A stretch of 64,000 bases of DNA from Hirundichthys speculiger (taxonomy: Eukaryota; Chordata; Actinopteri; Beloniformes; Exocoetidae): the NCBI GenBank assembly GCA_018398805.1, contig JAGFBZ010000684.1, positions 62,001 through 126,000 on the forward strand, read 5' to 3'. The notes beneath the pieces are model-generated. The model worked only from the letters and a program-made list of their open reading frames with translations. It ran no database searches and was not told the DNA's origin. Of the stretch, positions 1-13,629 are shown piece after piece (within the stretch, counting starts at the first letter, position 1; each line of letters begins with the position of its first letter). The position numbers and the translations under genes are program-made.

Positions 1-1312
1 ATGAGATTATGAGGTGACCTGAAGGCTGTGAGATCAGTCTGCATCCTTACACCTCCTCATATCAGCCGGGTTCTGCAACAAGCTTCGTGAGTTTAATTCC
101 AACCTGCAGTTATTTGGAATTCAATGTGTGCATGTTGTCACTGAAATTTATGCAGCATTCATAAATGCTGCATAATGTGATTTACGTGACTCCCCCTACT
201 AATCTTGAACAGGCAACCAATGAAACAGTTTCTCTCCACAGAGGCAACTGTTTATTAGTTTATATATTTTTAACTGTGTTTTAAGCAACTGTTGTCTAAC
301 AGACATGGCAACCTTTCAATGCGAAGCATCTTAATTTGCTTTACCTGAATTTATTATCCTCTGCACCATAGGTATCTAAGTATAAAGAAAACTGTTTGGA
401 TTGTTACCTAAAACATGATGCACCTTCTACGATTTCTGCCTCCACAATGACTTGATGTTCTGCTTAACATTTAGTGGCTCCTTCTGATTTACTCTGTAAG
501 TAGCTTTGAGATGGGAGCATTAATCCGCCACTGAATAGAGTCCTATTCTTTTTTTCAATCTTGTTCCAACTTTTAATTAAAGTTGCAGTACATGATGAAT
601 ATTCTGAGGCAAATTGATGTTAGTTGTCAGATAAATGCTGATAAACCAAAGAAATGCACAAACAGGAAGTAGAAACAAAATCTAACTGGAAAGAAATAAG
701 TAAAACTCAATGTAGTAAAGATCCCAAAAAATAAAAAACATGAATAAAGTAGATAAAAGATTTTAAAAAATATCACAATGAGACAAAAACAACCCCACAG
801 ACTGAAAAATATTCCACTGAACAATCCGCAGTGTTTGGCAACATCCAAAAATGGAAATATCAAGTTTCAAACTGCTTGTTTATTCATGCAGAAGCAGTTG
901 CCTCGCATTTGTCTCAGAATTTTAAGACACGCCAACAACATCACTCAAGCTTTGCTCCCAGCTTTGGCGTGAAGTGTGTTTATTTGAAACGGTCTAATTG
1001 GATACGTACTGAGGTGTAGCATCCACGCAGATGAACGTCTGTAGCCAGCTGTGGCCAGCTGTCTGTCATCTGAAAACAGGCCACTTGTTACAGTGACAAC
1101 AGATCATAAAGGTGTTAGGAATTAATTAGAATACTGTTGTGGTTTGGTCTGAATCCTTCCATGGTGTAACATAGCCCAAGGCAATCGTTTGAAAGTGTGT
1201 ATGTGTGTGTGGAAACTGGAGATTTGATCCTATACCTGCAACAGTCTTGAAGATTGTACCTATTGATTGCCTTCCAGCTTCATACAGATGATCCAGGGAA
1301 TTACAGAAATCA
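1..1312. other. Non-coding flank, no gene seen
   Basis: AT-rich sequence with only short chance ORFs and a short TG-rich run near 1196-1211. No exon, RNA gene or transposon end could be supported. It may be intergenic or a far-upstream intron of the kcnip gene; nothing in the sequence decides this. Confidence 0.5.
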
Positions 1313-1716
1313 CTGACAGGCAGGCGTGTGATTTCTGTAAAATAGGTAGGCATGTGATTTCTGTAAAATCGATTTAAATTGATATTTTTTAAAGAAGATT
1401 CAAATCAATTTCAATTAAGCCATGAATTGAAATGATGCCTCCAGGCCAGCAGAGGGCAGACTTGAGTTAAACTGGGCTCTTGTTCAACGTCACTATATGC
1501 GGCGCTATGTGTGACATGCTACGTGCTATTGTCGTTACACATCTGCGCCACTAGATGGAGCCCGCACCTGAGTAAACAGTAAGTGAATTGAGCGTCTCAG
1601 TGAACATGGAGGATTGCGCTACCAACTTGAGCAAAGGGGTTAGAAAAGTCTTGTTGCGGTCTTTGTTTTTTATAGACTGAATTATTGATGATGTTTTTGA
1701 AACCGAATATAACTCG

Positions 1717-1809
1717 ACTTTAATGGTTCTGCAGTTATTGACTTTAATGGTTCTGCAGTTATTGACTTTAATGGTTCTGCAGTTATTGACATCATTAATG
1801 CAGTTATTG
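1717..1809 (+). repeat. 24-bp minisatellite, three units plus a partial unit
   Basis: The unit ACTTTAATGGTTCTGCAG + TTATTG occurs three times head to tail (1717-1740, 1741-1764, 1765-1788), followed by a degenerate partial unit ending near 1809. The related element at 22531-23194 has a single unit at the matching place (about 22850-22895, opposite strand), so the array expanded in this copy only. Confidence 0.85.
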
Positions 1810-2017
1810 AACTACTTTGTTGTTGCTTATTCACTGAGTCATAGTCTCAGATTTTAAGAGAATAAAGTTTATTAAATAGTACTGTACCTTGATCTTAAAT
1901 AACATGGAAACTTGACATGTACCTTACCTTAAGTATGGTAGCATACTTCCTAAAAAAAGATTAAATCATTAAACTGTTGAATAATGCAGCATAATGTTAT
2001 CTCTGTGGGATTTTTTT

Positions 2018-2849
2018 TAGGGGTGCACGATAACTATCGGGCCGATAACAGGAAATTATGACGTCATCCCGATAGGTCCGATATCACGACGAATAGCCCT
2101 GATAACATATATATTTCTGTCAACACGGCAGTGCCTCGCTCCCTCTGAGCCTTGAATAACCGAGAGTGAATGTTATGTTCAAGTAACGTCGGCATAATCA
2201 GAAAAACGATTACTCAATAAGGAAAATCAAGAATACCCCCTCATGCCAGAAAACAACTCGCTAACTCTGTCATAATTTTGGTAGTTGTGGACTTGAATTG
2301 ATATTTGCAGTATTCTCCCACATGTTACACATAAAAAAAGAAAAAATAGAAAAGGTTGAAATAACGACTAGCAAACGAGGAAATACATCGGAATTTACGT
2401 TACACCTTGAATGCAGCCTGCAGCACAGCGCTGATCACAACAAATATGGCTTCGCGGAACTTCGTTTAAGTTTCAGAAGAAGATAGTTTGGTGGTTATTT
2501 GTGACGAATCTTCCGAGCGAATTCTACGAGGAGGGAAGCATAAGCTTTAATACGTAAAACCCGATCGGCCACCTAGAACATAACAATCGCTTCCATGGAG
2601 TTATGAAATCGCGCTAACGTGAGCTAACGGAAGCTAATGCTAACATGCGCAAGACAGCAGCAGCCTCTCCTCCCCTCCCTCTGCTCACCCTCATTCCTCT
2701 CATCTAAAGCTTCCATGAGATTAAAAATAAAAACTACTGAACTTCATTTACTTTAATTAAAGGTATTATTTAAATGGAACCACAAGCCAAAATCCTTTAA
2801 ATGTTAATCTTTTTCAGTTTGTAATTCTGATGCATGTATTTCCATCAGT
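2018..2849 (+). mobile_element. Truncated hAT element, 'TAGGGGTGCACGATAACT' family, copy 1
   Basis: It starts with the terminal sequence TAGGGGTGCACGATAACT, nested inside the element at 1321-3083. It can be followed alongside the full copies at 11305-12557 (reverse) and 53710-54833 as far as about 2849, where similarity stops; the right third and right terminus are missing. The interior is non-coding. A perfect TGACGTCA octamer lies at 2059-2066. Confidence 0.75.
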
Positions 2850-3091
2850 ACTGTAAAAAAAGAAGAGAACTGATCCAATTTTTTTGTCATTTGCTGCTAT
2901 TTCTAATCTACTGTATTGAAAAGAACATAAGCGAAAACACTACAATTTTGTTAAAAAGGAAAAGAGAAATAATAATAAAAATAAAACAAGTCAGTCCTTT
3001 GCCTGTAAATTAATATTGTGTTGTACATGATTCAAATCGTGATTTGAATTGTATCATGAATTGATTGAATCGTGGCATCCCTACTGACAGG

Positions 3092-6000
3092 ATAAAAGAA
3101 TTTCAGTCCCAAGAAATTTTGGTGATCTAGAGAGGCAAGAAACAGACAAACTCAAATATCCTTTCTTTTCTTTTTCACTTTGCGAAGGTTAATGACCAGA
3201 AACTGGTGGTTTGAAAACAGAATGTAAATTAGACGGTGAACACATCTCTTTGAGGAACAGTCCTCTAATCTCTTCCTGCACTGCTGGTACTCTTATTGCC
3301 TTTGTGTAGCCCATCAGATAAGGCTGATGATAAAAAAGTAAATCGACTGTTTCCACCAAATATCATCACTTGTAAAGACCGTGCAAATCGTCTGAAAGCT
3401 GGTTTAACATGATGAAACTCATGCTGCAACCTCTCAGGGCCGACACGTAACACGGCTTTGATGTGAGGAAATGAGAGAACAGGTGACACCTGAGATGCAG
3501 GAGCGACGGGCAGAAGTAGCATTTGGTTTCAGGCTGCAGGCCTGCGGCGGAAGACGGCTTCCAACATGCCTCGCCATTTACACAAGGAAAAAGGGATTCC
3601 CCTCAGCTCTGATTTATTAATAGAGAGCTGGTGCACGTTGGTCAGGGCTTCAGCGCGCCTACAGCGTTCGCATCACTTTACACGGTTTGTGTTTCACCTG
3701 TCACCGATGCTGATAAGCTTTCATCATCAGAGCCAGCCTAATAGATTTTAGATGAGGCAGTTGATGAATGTGTCATTCATGCCAGTTCGTGTGACACGAG
3801 GACTTGTGAAAGTTGTACATCCAAGGACATACGGTTGCTTTTTCTTTTTTTTTTTTTACTATCTAGCACAGTGAGTTTTTCATCAAATAAGTTAAAGCTG
3901 TAGGTTAGAAAGCAAGTCTGATTTAATACACTCAAATTTAACATCTGAATTGTTTCCACTTGGTCGATATATGTCTTTGTCATGCAGTGTGATGGCAAAC
4001 ACAAGATCACCAAAATACAATGTGTTGACGGGTATAAAATAATTCATTAGAGTTAGGCTTCATGAGCATTGAAACACACCTTAGCTTAATTCACTGCACT
4101 TTAACTTCTACAACCCTTATTCTGCTTTACTGCTGACCTTACTGAGTCATTTCACAACAACAAACCCTCTAATTAATATTCATGCCCAACAATATGACAG
4201 ATAGGACTGTAGACTGTTACAGGCAGTATTTTCCCATCTTCAGACTTGAAATACTGTATCCACATCCTCTGAAATACAACTCAGATGAGTATTTCCATCA
4301 TGTTATATTTCATTCCAACAGCAAATTGCAACATGAAGTGTTTTATGAACTAGAGTCAAAGAACCCTCGAGTTGGAAATCATGATTTAATAACTCTTATG
4401 ACTTCTTTCTTTCTTTCCATTCTCTCTTCACTTGCTTTTTTCTTAGATTTGGGCATTATAGGCTACTTGGTCAGGGTTAAGCGAACACAATTTCTTAGTT
4501 ACATTTAATGCTCTATAAGGTTTAGGATTCAAACCAGATGGGTTTATCTTATAAGATGCCACAGGATGCCTTGGTGAGGCATCAACATTCACTTCTTCTC
4601 ACAAAAGCTACAGGTCACATATTTCTGATGCATTAATACGGGTCATGCACCTTTTTTTTTCTTTTCTTAAAGGATCTTTATATGGATATCTTTTTTCTTT
4701 CTGACTTAATTTGAAGCATTCTATCATAAGTTGAGAGAAAAGTTGAGTAAGTTAATTATAGTTGGGTTCCATCATCCAACGCTGGGGTTTAGCATCCCTG
4801 CTTCGGTCCAATCAAGATCTGTGTTTGGAGGTTCTGGATCATTCTGAATCCCATCCAGTCTTTGGATATTTGTCTTTGGATTCACCTGTCTCACGACTCA
4901 ATTTTTGCTTAAACCCAAAGTTTATGAGGGAAAACATTTATGCTTAGTCTTCCAACAAGGTAGTAGCTTGGTATCAGGAAGCAATTCAGGAAGTAACAAA
5001 AACTCTAAATCCTCATTGACCCCCATATATATAAAAAAAAAAAAAAAAAAAAAAAATGGATGAATTAGTTCATACTATATCAGGTAACATTATGCAATGT
5101 AATAAAGTGTAAGGCTGCCGGCCATTCACATAGCTGGACACCATTTGATTGACACCTAGCCATAATTTTAGCTACTTTGCACTTAGCAATTATGTTGACA
5201 TCTATACCCAACAGAGCATAGTCATATTTCAAAGGTAATATATTTTGTTGTGCTCGTGTGTCGTGTTAACGGTACTAACGGACTGCTGTGACAGGCTGTC
5301 GGTTGGCCTGGAGGGTCTGAAGAAGAGGCTGAGCTCAGCAGCCGTGTTAACTGAGCGTCAGTAAAGCGCAGCGATCATTTATGGTGGCGCCATGGCTGAC
5401 CATTTCAGGACCCTTCCAAGCGCAAGCACTTTAGGGCTCGCAGTCAATCATCCCGCGACGGCAATAGACTCGCCCGACTGCAACGCCTGTATGTGGGGGA
5501 CAGATGGCCGGCGACCGGCAGGTCCAAGCAGAGCTCTGCTGGTACTTACTTCAGCTTTGTTTGGGTATCGACACTTGAATTGAGGATGTTTAGAAAGATT
5601 TGACAAAACGAATGTAAAGTAATATTAAGTATCATCCTGGGTTATAATAAACTCAGCCAACCAAGCTAAAGTCGCTAACTGTGACTGAACTAAGGTGGGT
5701 GCGTCCCAGCCGGCCTCATAGCGCTGCTCCCTCTGCCCTTTTGTATCATGGCGTTTTGCAGTACGAGGAAATCGATTCTTCAAAATCACTCTGTAGAACA
5801 CTGGTGGCATCACGGACGGGTTTGTCCAGTAAATTACACAGTCTGTATCCGCTACACATGAATGTCCTTTCACAGTTCATCCCTTGCACAAATATAGAAG
5901 TCGCAATTTGGTAGTCCTGCCAAAGGTTCATAGTACCAGTGAACCTCACAGTTTATTGGTATTACCCAGAGTTTTGGAACTGAAAAGGACTTAATTGAAG

Positions 6001-9000
6001 CTTAATTGAACTCATTATGACCAGTAATCCATGGGTAAATTTACTTGTACATGCATTTTATTTATTGAGTGAAGGCTGTGAGATATGCAGATCTATACCT
6101 TAACACACAAAAAGGAGGTTTTTAGTGTAAAATCTAAAAAAAACTTTTTTTTTGATAACACCAGCATTATGTTTGGTTTTATCTTGTTTTCGTTATTGTC
6201 TGATTATGGCAATATTAAAGAAATGTCTCATAACAAATGCTGCATGCACAGGGACTACTGGTGTGTTCATTCCCCTGTAATATAAATTTTTATATTCTGG
6301 AAAAAACCCCTACCCTCTCAGCTGAGCAAGATATGCAACTTAAATAGGGGTGGAGATGATTAAACTTTGAATATGTAATACCGCTTTAGAGCTCTATATA
6401 AATTCTTATGTACTGGACTAGACCGCTCCCTTGCTATCTCAAGCAGAACATAATTGGGTGAGATAATGTGTTGAATGGTAACGTGCATTGTACAATATTT
6501 CTAAAATGAAGTGAGGAGTAATATTTATTACTCGTTGAAGTTTAGGACGGCGCCAGTTCAAAGGAGCATTAAATCATGTCTAATCCAGCTTCTGGACTGA
6601 TTATTTAGCAGTATTTTTGTCTCCGAGTAACTGCCGCAATCATGCTGCCGCTTGTTGCGTGGAAGGTTTTATTAGGTTCATCCTTACATCTGAGTGTCAA
6701 TTTCATCGCTTATATTTGGAGATAAATCTGGAGCGAGAATGTTATTTATTCAGAGTGAACGCTTCTCATTACGTTGCTGTAAAGTAGTTGCTGCATTAAG
6801 AGATGAAAAGGGATTTTGGTCAGAAAGCCATCATTTTGGTGTCCTCCTGACCATCTGTGCAAATCTGTCATTTGTTGCAGCCCAGTGAAGATTTTGGTTT
6901 ATTTCATATTTTAGCATCATTATTTTCTACATAATTGTGAACTGATTAAGTAGAAAAGCACCATTCTTGCACATCCTTCCACCTTCATTTTAAATGTTGG
7001 ATGTTTTTTTTTTTTTTTTTGGACGCATGTCATTTCCAGCTCAGTGAACAGTGATCTGTAACTGTGGGCTCAGTGTCACGGAGACCGCAGCTACGTGTCG
7101 AGGTGTAATGAAAGAACATGACACGCGGCCTGCCGAGTGAACAACGGCAGCAGGTGGAGGTGTGTTAATGACGGATCAACTTGAGTGGGTGATATTGAGC
7201 CTTACACCTAGCTGCAACGCCTTGGCGGACGCCCATATTGGACAGCTCCATGTAACCACTGGTGCGCGGTGTTGGTGTATGAGATGTCTCTCTCTGCAGT
7301 CACACTGCAGTAAAAGAGATTTTTTTTTAAAATGTTCTGTAATGCTCAATTTGCTGCTCAAGCTCTATGCTGCAGTAGACTATCTTGATAAGAATCGTGA
7401 CGGCCCAGCTCTCCTGCTTCCAATTTCTTTTAAAAATATTGTGTACTGAAGCTGGCACGGTGCATCTTGTTTGTGCAATTGCGATTCCTTGCTGGACAGG
7501 ACATATTTTGTCCGGAAAGGTCGTGCCAGATAAATATTGGATTTGCTGGGTTCCATTAAACATACAGTAAAAGTGGAAAGCTGCAATGCTGAACCCACAT
7601 TGTGGAAATCGGTCTCTGCGTTTGATCCAGCATTCAAAAGGAAGTAAACTTTTCTTTTCTCTGGGCCATATTTGCCTGTGATTGGTATCAGGTGAATGTG
7701 GCACCCACCCACAAGGCCCGCCGCCCGCTGATTCTGACCATCTGTGCAGGTTGCACAGCCCAGCGTTGCTACTGCGTTTAACATGCTATGGCTAGACTAA
7801 TCTCAGGATGACAGAATCACTTCACCTTTGGAGATGTAGCGAACAGCAGATAAAAGGTATATCTGCTGCTCTGGAACGATACGCGTGTATTTGTGTATGT
7901 GCCAGACATTAACTGCGCTATAAAGCGAGCATGTGCAAAGAATCACACGTAACCTGCTGCTTGTTTTCTTGGAAAACCTCCATATGTGTTTTTTTTTCCC
8001 TTCAGTCCTCAAGACCATTTTCAGTGGATTCTTCATTACCATTACTGGGCTGGTTCATTATAAAATGAAAATGCTGGGAATGACCATGCAAAGAGCTGCT
8101 TGCAGAGTTGTGAGTCTTAGCAACAACTGTCCATTAGCAGCAGTTTAAAATTGATGAAAGTGTAATATAAGCTATCGTTTCTCATTTACAAATCCAGAGA
8201 AGCAAATGCTCCACTTCCTGAATGGCTTCTCACACTTTTCACATTAAGTCCTAAGTCGATGATTTGCCACTGAAACGGCTTAATGTCTACCATTTGCTTG
8301 TCCCATTTCCTTGCAGTTATTGGACAGCTTTCAAGAAAATGTTGCTGAAAAGTTCTGGGTGCCGCTGAGTTTTCCCCTCACGAACATAACTCTCAGCAGC
8401 CATCAAACAAACTGGATCATCACAACTTGATGCATGGCTTTTTTTTTTTGCGTCTGGAGGCTCGTCCAAAGCTGATGCAGAATACTAATATATATTGGAG
8501 AAGATTTATGGTTGTTTTAAACTGTTCCCTTTCACCTTGCAGTGCACTTTTTTGCAGGCCACGTAATACGTCATGGAGAAGAAATAAGGATGTCTGCTCT
8601 CTGTTATTTACATTGTTCTTTTTGTCAAGAGCCCCCTATCTTTGTAATAACATCTAAGTTGCATGCGATGTGCTGCAGTTACGTAAAGGCCGAGAGGTTT
8701 TCATCTGAGTGCTGTTTAGATAGCAGAAATGGTATCACAGCACGCGTGCTTTTAGCAAGATTAAATGAGATTGCTGGAAGGTAAACAGCACAAATGATAA
8801 TGCCTATTTTAGACATAGTATACGTTTGGATGTCAGGAGGCACTTTCTTTGGCACTATGAGATATTTTAAAATCATTTGCTCCCTCTAGTGTCCAAAACA
8901 TGGCAGTGACTTGTTCTGTTGTTTGTTCACCAACTTTCCTTCTCTTTCTTATATTAGAGGTTTTTATACTGATGTAAAGCAACATTCAAAAATGAAAGGT

Positions 9001-9369
9001 GTTTCTCAGAAGACGACAACAATAAAAAGTTAGTCAGGTTGCATTCAAGGACGTCCTTATATCAGAGCTACAGATGGAGCAGTGCATAGAAAAGGTGACT
9101 CTGTTCTCACTGTTGTAAAATGCAAAACCCAAACGAGTACATTGATACAGCTTTGCTGCCACATGGTGGATGGTATGAGTAGCGCTTCTGTTAGTAAAAC
9201 CAGTGGAGAAACTGGGCCTATTGCATTATTCAATTTCACAACACAGTTCATGAATGAGTTGTCCAGTTTTTAGAGTTAAATCAATGCAAATATGAAAGGA
9301 AATACTGGAATGAGCAGGATGTGGCAAATAAGCAGAAGAAATATGTACATGTATATTGTTTCATGTATG
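3092..9369. other. Long non-coding stretch, no gene supported
   Basis: AT-rich sequence with homopolymer runs: poly-T near 3843-3858 and 7004-7020, and poly-A at about 5033-5056. None of the ORFs here (the longest 134 codons, minus strand, 7380-7784) resembles a family I recognise or has exon-like borders. A CpG-richer patch at 5330-5540 is discussed under findings. Otherwise nothing is visible. Confidence 0.5.
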
Positions 9370-9371
9370 TA

Positions 9372-9738
9372 CAGTCATGGAAAAAATTATTAGACCACCA
9401 TTTTTTCTTCACTTTCTTGTTCATTTTAATACCTGGTACCACTAAACGTTCATCATGTGACTAAAACAGACAGAAAAGAAAACACTGAATGCATAAAAGC
9501 AGTGTTTTTGGCAGTACAACACCATAGCTATTGATGTAAAAACTTAAGTGATTTAGGTTATAATCAAGAAAACTATGGAAAATGGTAAGATATCAGCTCT
9601 TAAATAAAACTCTGATGAGCAATCTTTGTGGTTATCGTTATGTTTGTCCAAACAAATGTACCTTTAGTTGTACCAGGCATTAAAATGAACAAGAAACTGA
9701 AGAAAACAAGGGTGGTCTAATAATTTTTTCCATGACTG
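9372..9738. mobile_element. Tc1/mariner-type MITE, copy 1
   Basis: A 367-bp element flanked by TA dinucleotides, the Tc1/mariner target. The ends CAGTCATGGAAAAAATTATT and its reverse complement continue as a long inverted repeat of roughly 70 bp (the ACCTGGTACCA and TTGTACCAGG segments are also mirrored). No transposase is encoded, so it must have been mobilised in trans. A near-identical copy lies at 56648-57013. Confidence 0.9.
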
Positions 9739-9740
9739 TA

Positions 9741-11296
9741 TGTACATAAGACAATACACATGTGGTACATGGAGAGAGATATTTACTTCTCTATTTTCTT
9801 TGCATACATATGTACTTGAAATGCAGACTGTGTACAGTTGGAGCCAGAAAATTGTGACATTTTTATAACAATTAGCCTCAAAACTACTAATGTGACTAAT
9901 GCTAATCACACTGAGCAAAGGGTTTTCATCAAAGAGATGAAGACAATTTACCAATATCACTAATTTAAAATCTGCTGGAGAACTGCTCAATGCTTTTTTT
10001 TAAGCACTTTCCCTGTGCTAAATGTAACCTACTTTGAAAAAACTGCTAAGTGTCCAGCTGTAAATCTTTGTGTCCTGTAGCAGGCAGCTAAATTGACACG
10101 TGGCCAAACTTTCAAAAAATAAAAAAAAATGCATATATCCCTCCACGCACTGTACAGTCCAGCACTTCTCAGTGGCAAACTGTGCAGAGGGCTTCCTCTC
10201 AGGAGCACCGTTGGGCTTTTGATCACATATTCCTGCTGTCAACAAAGCTTTATGAAAAGGGGAGAGTGGCTGACCTTAAAGGATTTTTTTGCAGTTTGAC
10301 CTTAATTACATTTAAGTGTTAATCATCACCAGAGGGATAGTTTGGTTTGTCTGAAATAGGAGTTGAATGAGGTAATAAACCACAGTAGGTGTATTACCTG
10401 CAGTGAACGGTGGCTGATTCAGCACCAGGTTGAAGAGGCAGCAGCGTCTACTAAGTTATTTCAACCATCTAAAAAATATCTAGGTGTGTGCTGTATTCAT
10501 TTGTAGTGTGTGATATTACAAATTAAAACTGTCCAAAGACAACTTTCTGTGGCAAAACCACAGTAATATTGTCTCCTAAAAGTAGTTATTTCAGCTGTCA
10601 GAAAATGGACGGTGAACATGGTGTTGATAAGTTAGCATCCAGTATCAGCCCTTAACATCTGCTACTACAACTGAATGCCAACAACCCTGCTTTTATTCCC
10701 TCTTATCAGACAGCTTGAAGAACGACTGTTGTGCTGCCCGTTTAGACTCCACATTATTCATCAGTCACCGATTTTACAAGCTCGGTGTCTGATAAGGCAG
10801 CTGAAACTGCCCGTGCTCAGATTTCACCTGCATTCACGTGTTAAATGACTCAGAAAGTTGAGGCCACGTGTGCGCCTGGAGCACGTGTGAACTTGATGTC
10901 TCGAACTCATTTCACATGCGAACGCGCAGCTTGCAGCCTGGCTGCAGGTGTGAAATGATAAAGTTGAACAATAAAGCTGGTAAACTAATTAAGAAAGTGA
11001 GAAGGAAATGTTGTGTTTAAGCAAGATCAAATTACAGTTGTTTTTTTCCTACTCTGTGGTGAATTTAAAGATTGCAATATACCTCTTTATGTTCCTTTTC
11101 AGAAATGGCTGCGTGATAACTAGATAAAACAGTGAAATTGATAGCACATTCTATAGCATTATTGAATTAAAACAGAGCTGAACAGGATCCGACCCACTTG
11201 ACATTAGTGAAATACTTTAGCATTTGTGTCTGTTTTCTCTTCTGAGGGAACGAGACACTGATCAGCTTTAAGAATCACTTAACGATACTTCGTTTA
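9741..11296. other. Non-coding stretch, nothing recognised
   Basis: AT-rich sequence without exon-like ORFs or transposon ends. The 10680-10960 part is less AT-rich and could be a conserved non-coding element, but that cannot be judged without an alignment. Confidence 0.45.
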
Positions 11297-11304
11297 GATA
11301 ATTC

Positions 11305-12557
11305 TAGGGATGCACGATAACTGTTTTTAAAACCGATAACCGATAACTTTCAGCTCCTAAAGGCCGATACGGATAACCGATAACACACATATACCTAAGA
11401 TCATTACATCAATACTATGAACAAAACCAAAAACAGTTTTGACTCGTTAAATTAACAGATATTTATTTTTTCCAATGAAAAACTATTAGCAACCTCTCAA
11501 GCATTTTCATAAAGCTATCAAACAAACCTATTTGATATCTCACATTAACTTAAATAAGGCGCATTACTTACTGATATAAAAAGTAAAGGCTTCTTGAACT
11601 GATGGAAATACATGCATCAGAATAACAAATGGAAAAAATGAATTCCTCATTGACAATAAAAATAAAGCACAGTGCATAATGTACTGACATAAGTTAGACT
11701 TGTCTGTGTGAATAAACTGAAAAAGTGCACTCCACAAAGAATTAAGTTTAAATGATTTTGACTTGTGGTTCCATTCAAATTAATGCCTTTAATTAAAGTA
11801 AATGAGGTTCAGTAGTTTTTTTTTTTTCTTTTTTTTTTTTTTTAAATCTCATGGAAGCTTTAGATAAGAGAGATGATGGCGAGGAGCGGAGGGGTTGACT
11901 TGCTGCAGGCTTGCTCATGTTAGCTCACATTAGCTCACGTTAGTGCGATTTCGAAACTCCATGGAAGCAACGGTTATCTTTCAGGTGACTGATCGGGTTT
12001 GACGTACTAAAGCTTGTGCTATTTTTCCCTCCTTCACTTGGAGCATTTGTCACAAATAACCAGCGAACTATCTTCCTATCTTCTATACAATTGCTGCCAT
12101 GTTTTTTTTTTTTTTTTTAACAGCACACTGTTGAATGCAGCACAATGCTGCATTCAAGGTGTAACGTAAATTCTTCCGTTCCCCGTTTGCTCGTCGTTCT
12201 TTCGGCTTTATCTATTTTTCTATTTTGTATGTGTAACATGTGAGAAAATACTGCAAATATCAATTAAAGTCAGCAACTACCAAAATTATGACCGAGTTAA
12301 GTTGTTTTCTGGCATGAGGGGGTATTCTTGATTTTCCTTTTTGAGTAATCGTTTTTCTGATTATGCCGACGTCACTTGAACATAACATTCACTGCCGGTC
12401 ATTCAAAGCTCAGAGGGAACGAGGCACTGCCATATTGACAAAAATATATATATGTTATCGGGGCTATTGGTCATGATATCGGACTTATCGTGATGACGTC
12501 ATAATTTCCTGTTATCGGCCCGATAGTTATCGGGTCGATAGTTATCGTGCATCCATA
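11305..12557 (-). mobile_element. Full-length non-autonomous hAT element, same family as 2018 and 53710
   Basis: It is 1,253 bp between perfect 8-bp target duplications GATAATTC (11297-11304 and 12558-12565). Ends are TAGGGATGCACGATAACT and its imperfect reverse complement. It is the reverse-orientation relative of the elements at 2018 and 53710, sharing the TATCGGCC-rich subterminal repeats, the GCTAAC-rich middle and a TGACGTCA octamer (12494-12501). No transposase ORF is present. Confidence 0.9.
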
Positions 12558-12565
12558 GATAATTC

Positions 12566-13242
12566 GTATGGATTCCTGTTTGAAACCAACTTTAAAGCAA
12601 CCACGCGGCCCCTTTAATGTTGTGTGCGGCTACTGTTCCAGTCTTCACTCAGAGCTGCCTCTGTGCAGCTTAACTTGTCTGATTCATCGCTCTCATCATG
12701 CTTCAACTGCTTTTCAGAAGCTTCCTGCAGCTATGGCTCAAGTACATTTTCCATTTTCCTTTTGCACACAGTTCAAAAGACAGCGGGGGCATCTGCTGCA
12801 CCCACCTATGGCTCAACAGTCTGTGGATGAGTCACAAACAGCTACAGACTAGGAAACTGGTTTTAATGAGGTACTGAATATGGCATCAGATTGACGGAGG
12901 ACAGGAAGAAAAAAAAAGGGATTTGCTGGGCAGGAAAAAGAGGCAAGAAGATCACTACGTAGGATAACAGACATCCATTTAAAGCAACCGGGGGCGGCAG
13001 AGATGTTTATGTAATGCGTTGAACTTGGCATGATTGGTATTGAGGGCTCTGACATCCAGCTTTATTTCATTTATAAAACACCAATACTGTCTAAATGTCT
13101 TTCCCTCAAACTTATGTATTGTCAGGTGGTGTGGTAAATAGTAGCCTCTTAGTCTCAGTGTGTGGATCTTCAAATTGGGGGTACAACTTTAGTGTTCAGA
13201 GTCCAGTTGAGCTAAGTAGCTTTGCTTTTGAAAGCAGACCAC
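12566..13242. other. Non-coding stretch, nothing recognised
   Basis: Overlapping ORFs of 60-94 codons cross 12568-12852 in two frames, but they match no family I know and lack splice-like borders. No repeats were identified. Confidence 0.4.
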
Positions 13243-13250
13243 CGTGTTAT

Positions 13251-13629
13251 TAGGGTTGAGTATTGGCAAGGACCTCGCAATATGATATGTATCGTGATAC
13301 TTTGGGTCACAATACGATATTATCATGATATCGCGATATCACGATATATTGCGATATTCTACCCAGTTAATATCAAAATTAAAAGTAGAGATGAAAAAAT
13401 CAAGTTGCTGTATATGTTCATCAGATGATATTGATCATTCAGAGGACAAATTGAGTCAAAACTGCTTCAAAACAACCTATTTATTGTTTATTTTTAGTGT
13501 TTTTGCACATTTATGTGAATGAATGAATTTTCCTAAAAAAACGATATTAGGAGCTAAAAAAAATCGATATTATATCGGGCGGCCGAATATCGCGATATAT
13601 CGCCAAATCGATTTTTTTTCACACCCCTA
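13251..13629 (-). mobile_element. hAT MITE, 'GATATCG' family, copy 1
   Basis: A 379-bp element with ends TAGGGTTGAGTATTGGCAAG and CACACCCCTA, flanked by 8-bp repeats CGTGTTAT / CGTGTAAT (one mismatch). The subterminal regions are built of repeated GATAT/ATCG motifs. Related copies lie at 27311-27663 and 38454-38820 in the opposite orientation. Non-coding. Confidence 0.88.

Larger units (their letters stand above)
1321..3083. mobile_element. Composite non-autonomous hAT-like element with 8-bp target duplication
   Basis: The element is bracketed by identical 8-bp direct repeats CTGACAGG (1313-1320 and 3084-3091), the target-duplication size of hAT transposons. The right end reads GGCATCCCTA and the left end CAGGCGTGTG, an imperfect terminal inverted repeat. 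There is no transposase ORF. Its left half (about 1530-2015) matches the element at 22531-23194 in reverse orientation. A second hAT element (2018 to about 2849) was later inserted inside. The 8-bp duplication is seen directly; the superfamily assignment is inferred from that size and the termini. Confidence 0.7.

Noticed and set aside
1717..1809. CRISPR-like direct repeats
   Set aside because: Units abut without spacers, and the sequence is vertebrate; it is a minisatellite inside a transposon.
7380..7784. 134-codon minus-strand ORF, briefly compared with Harbinger nucleases because of a GGCHI-like string
   Set aside because: The catalytic surroundings do not fit, no other domain feature is present and there are no splice or terminal-repeat signals.
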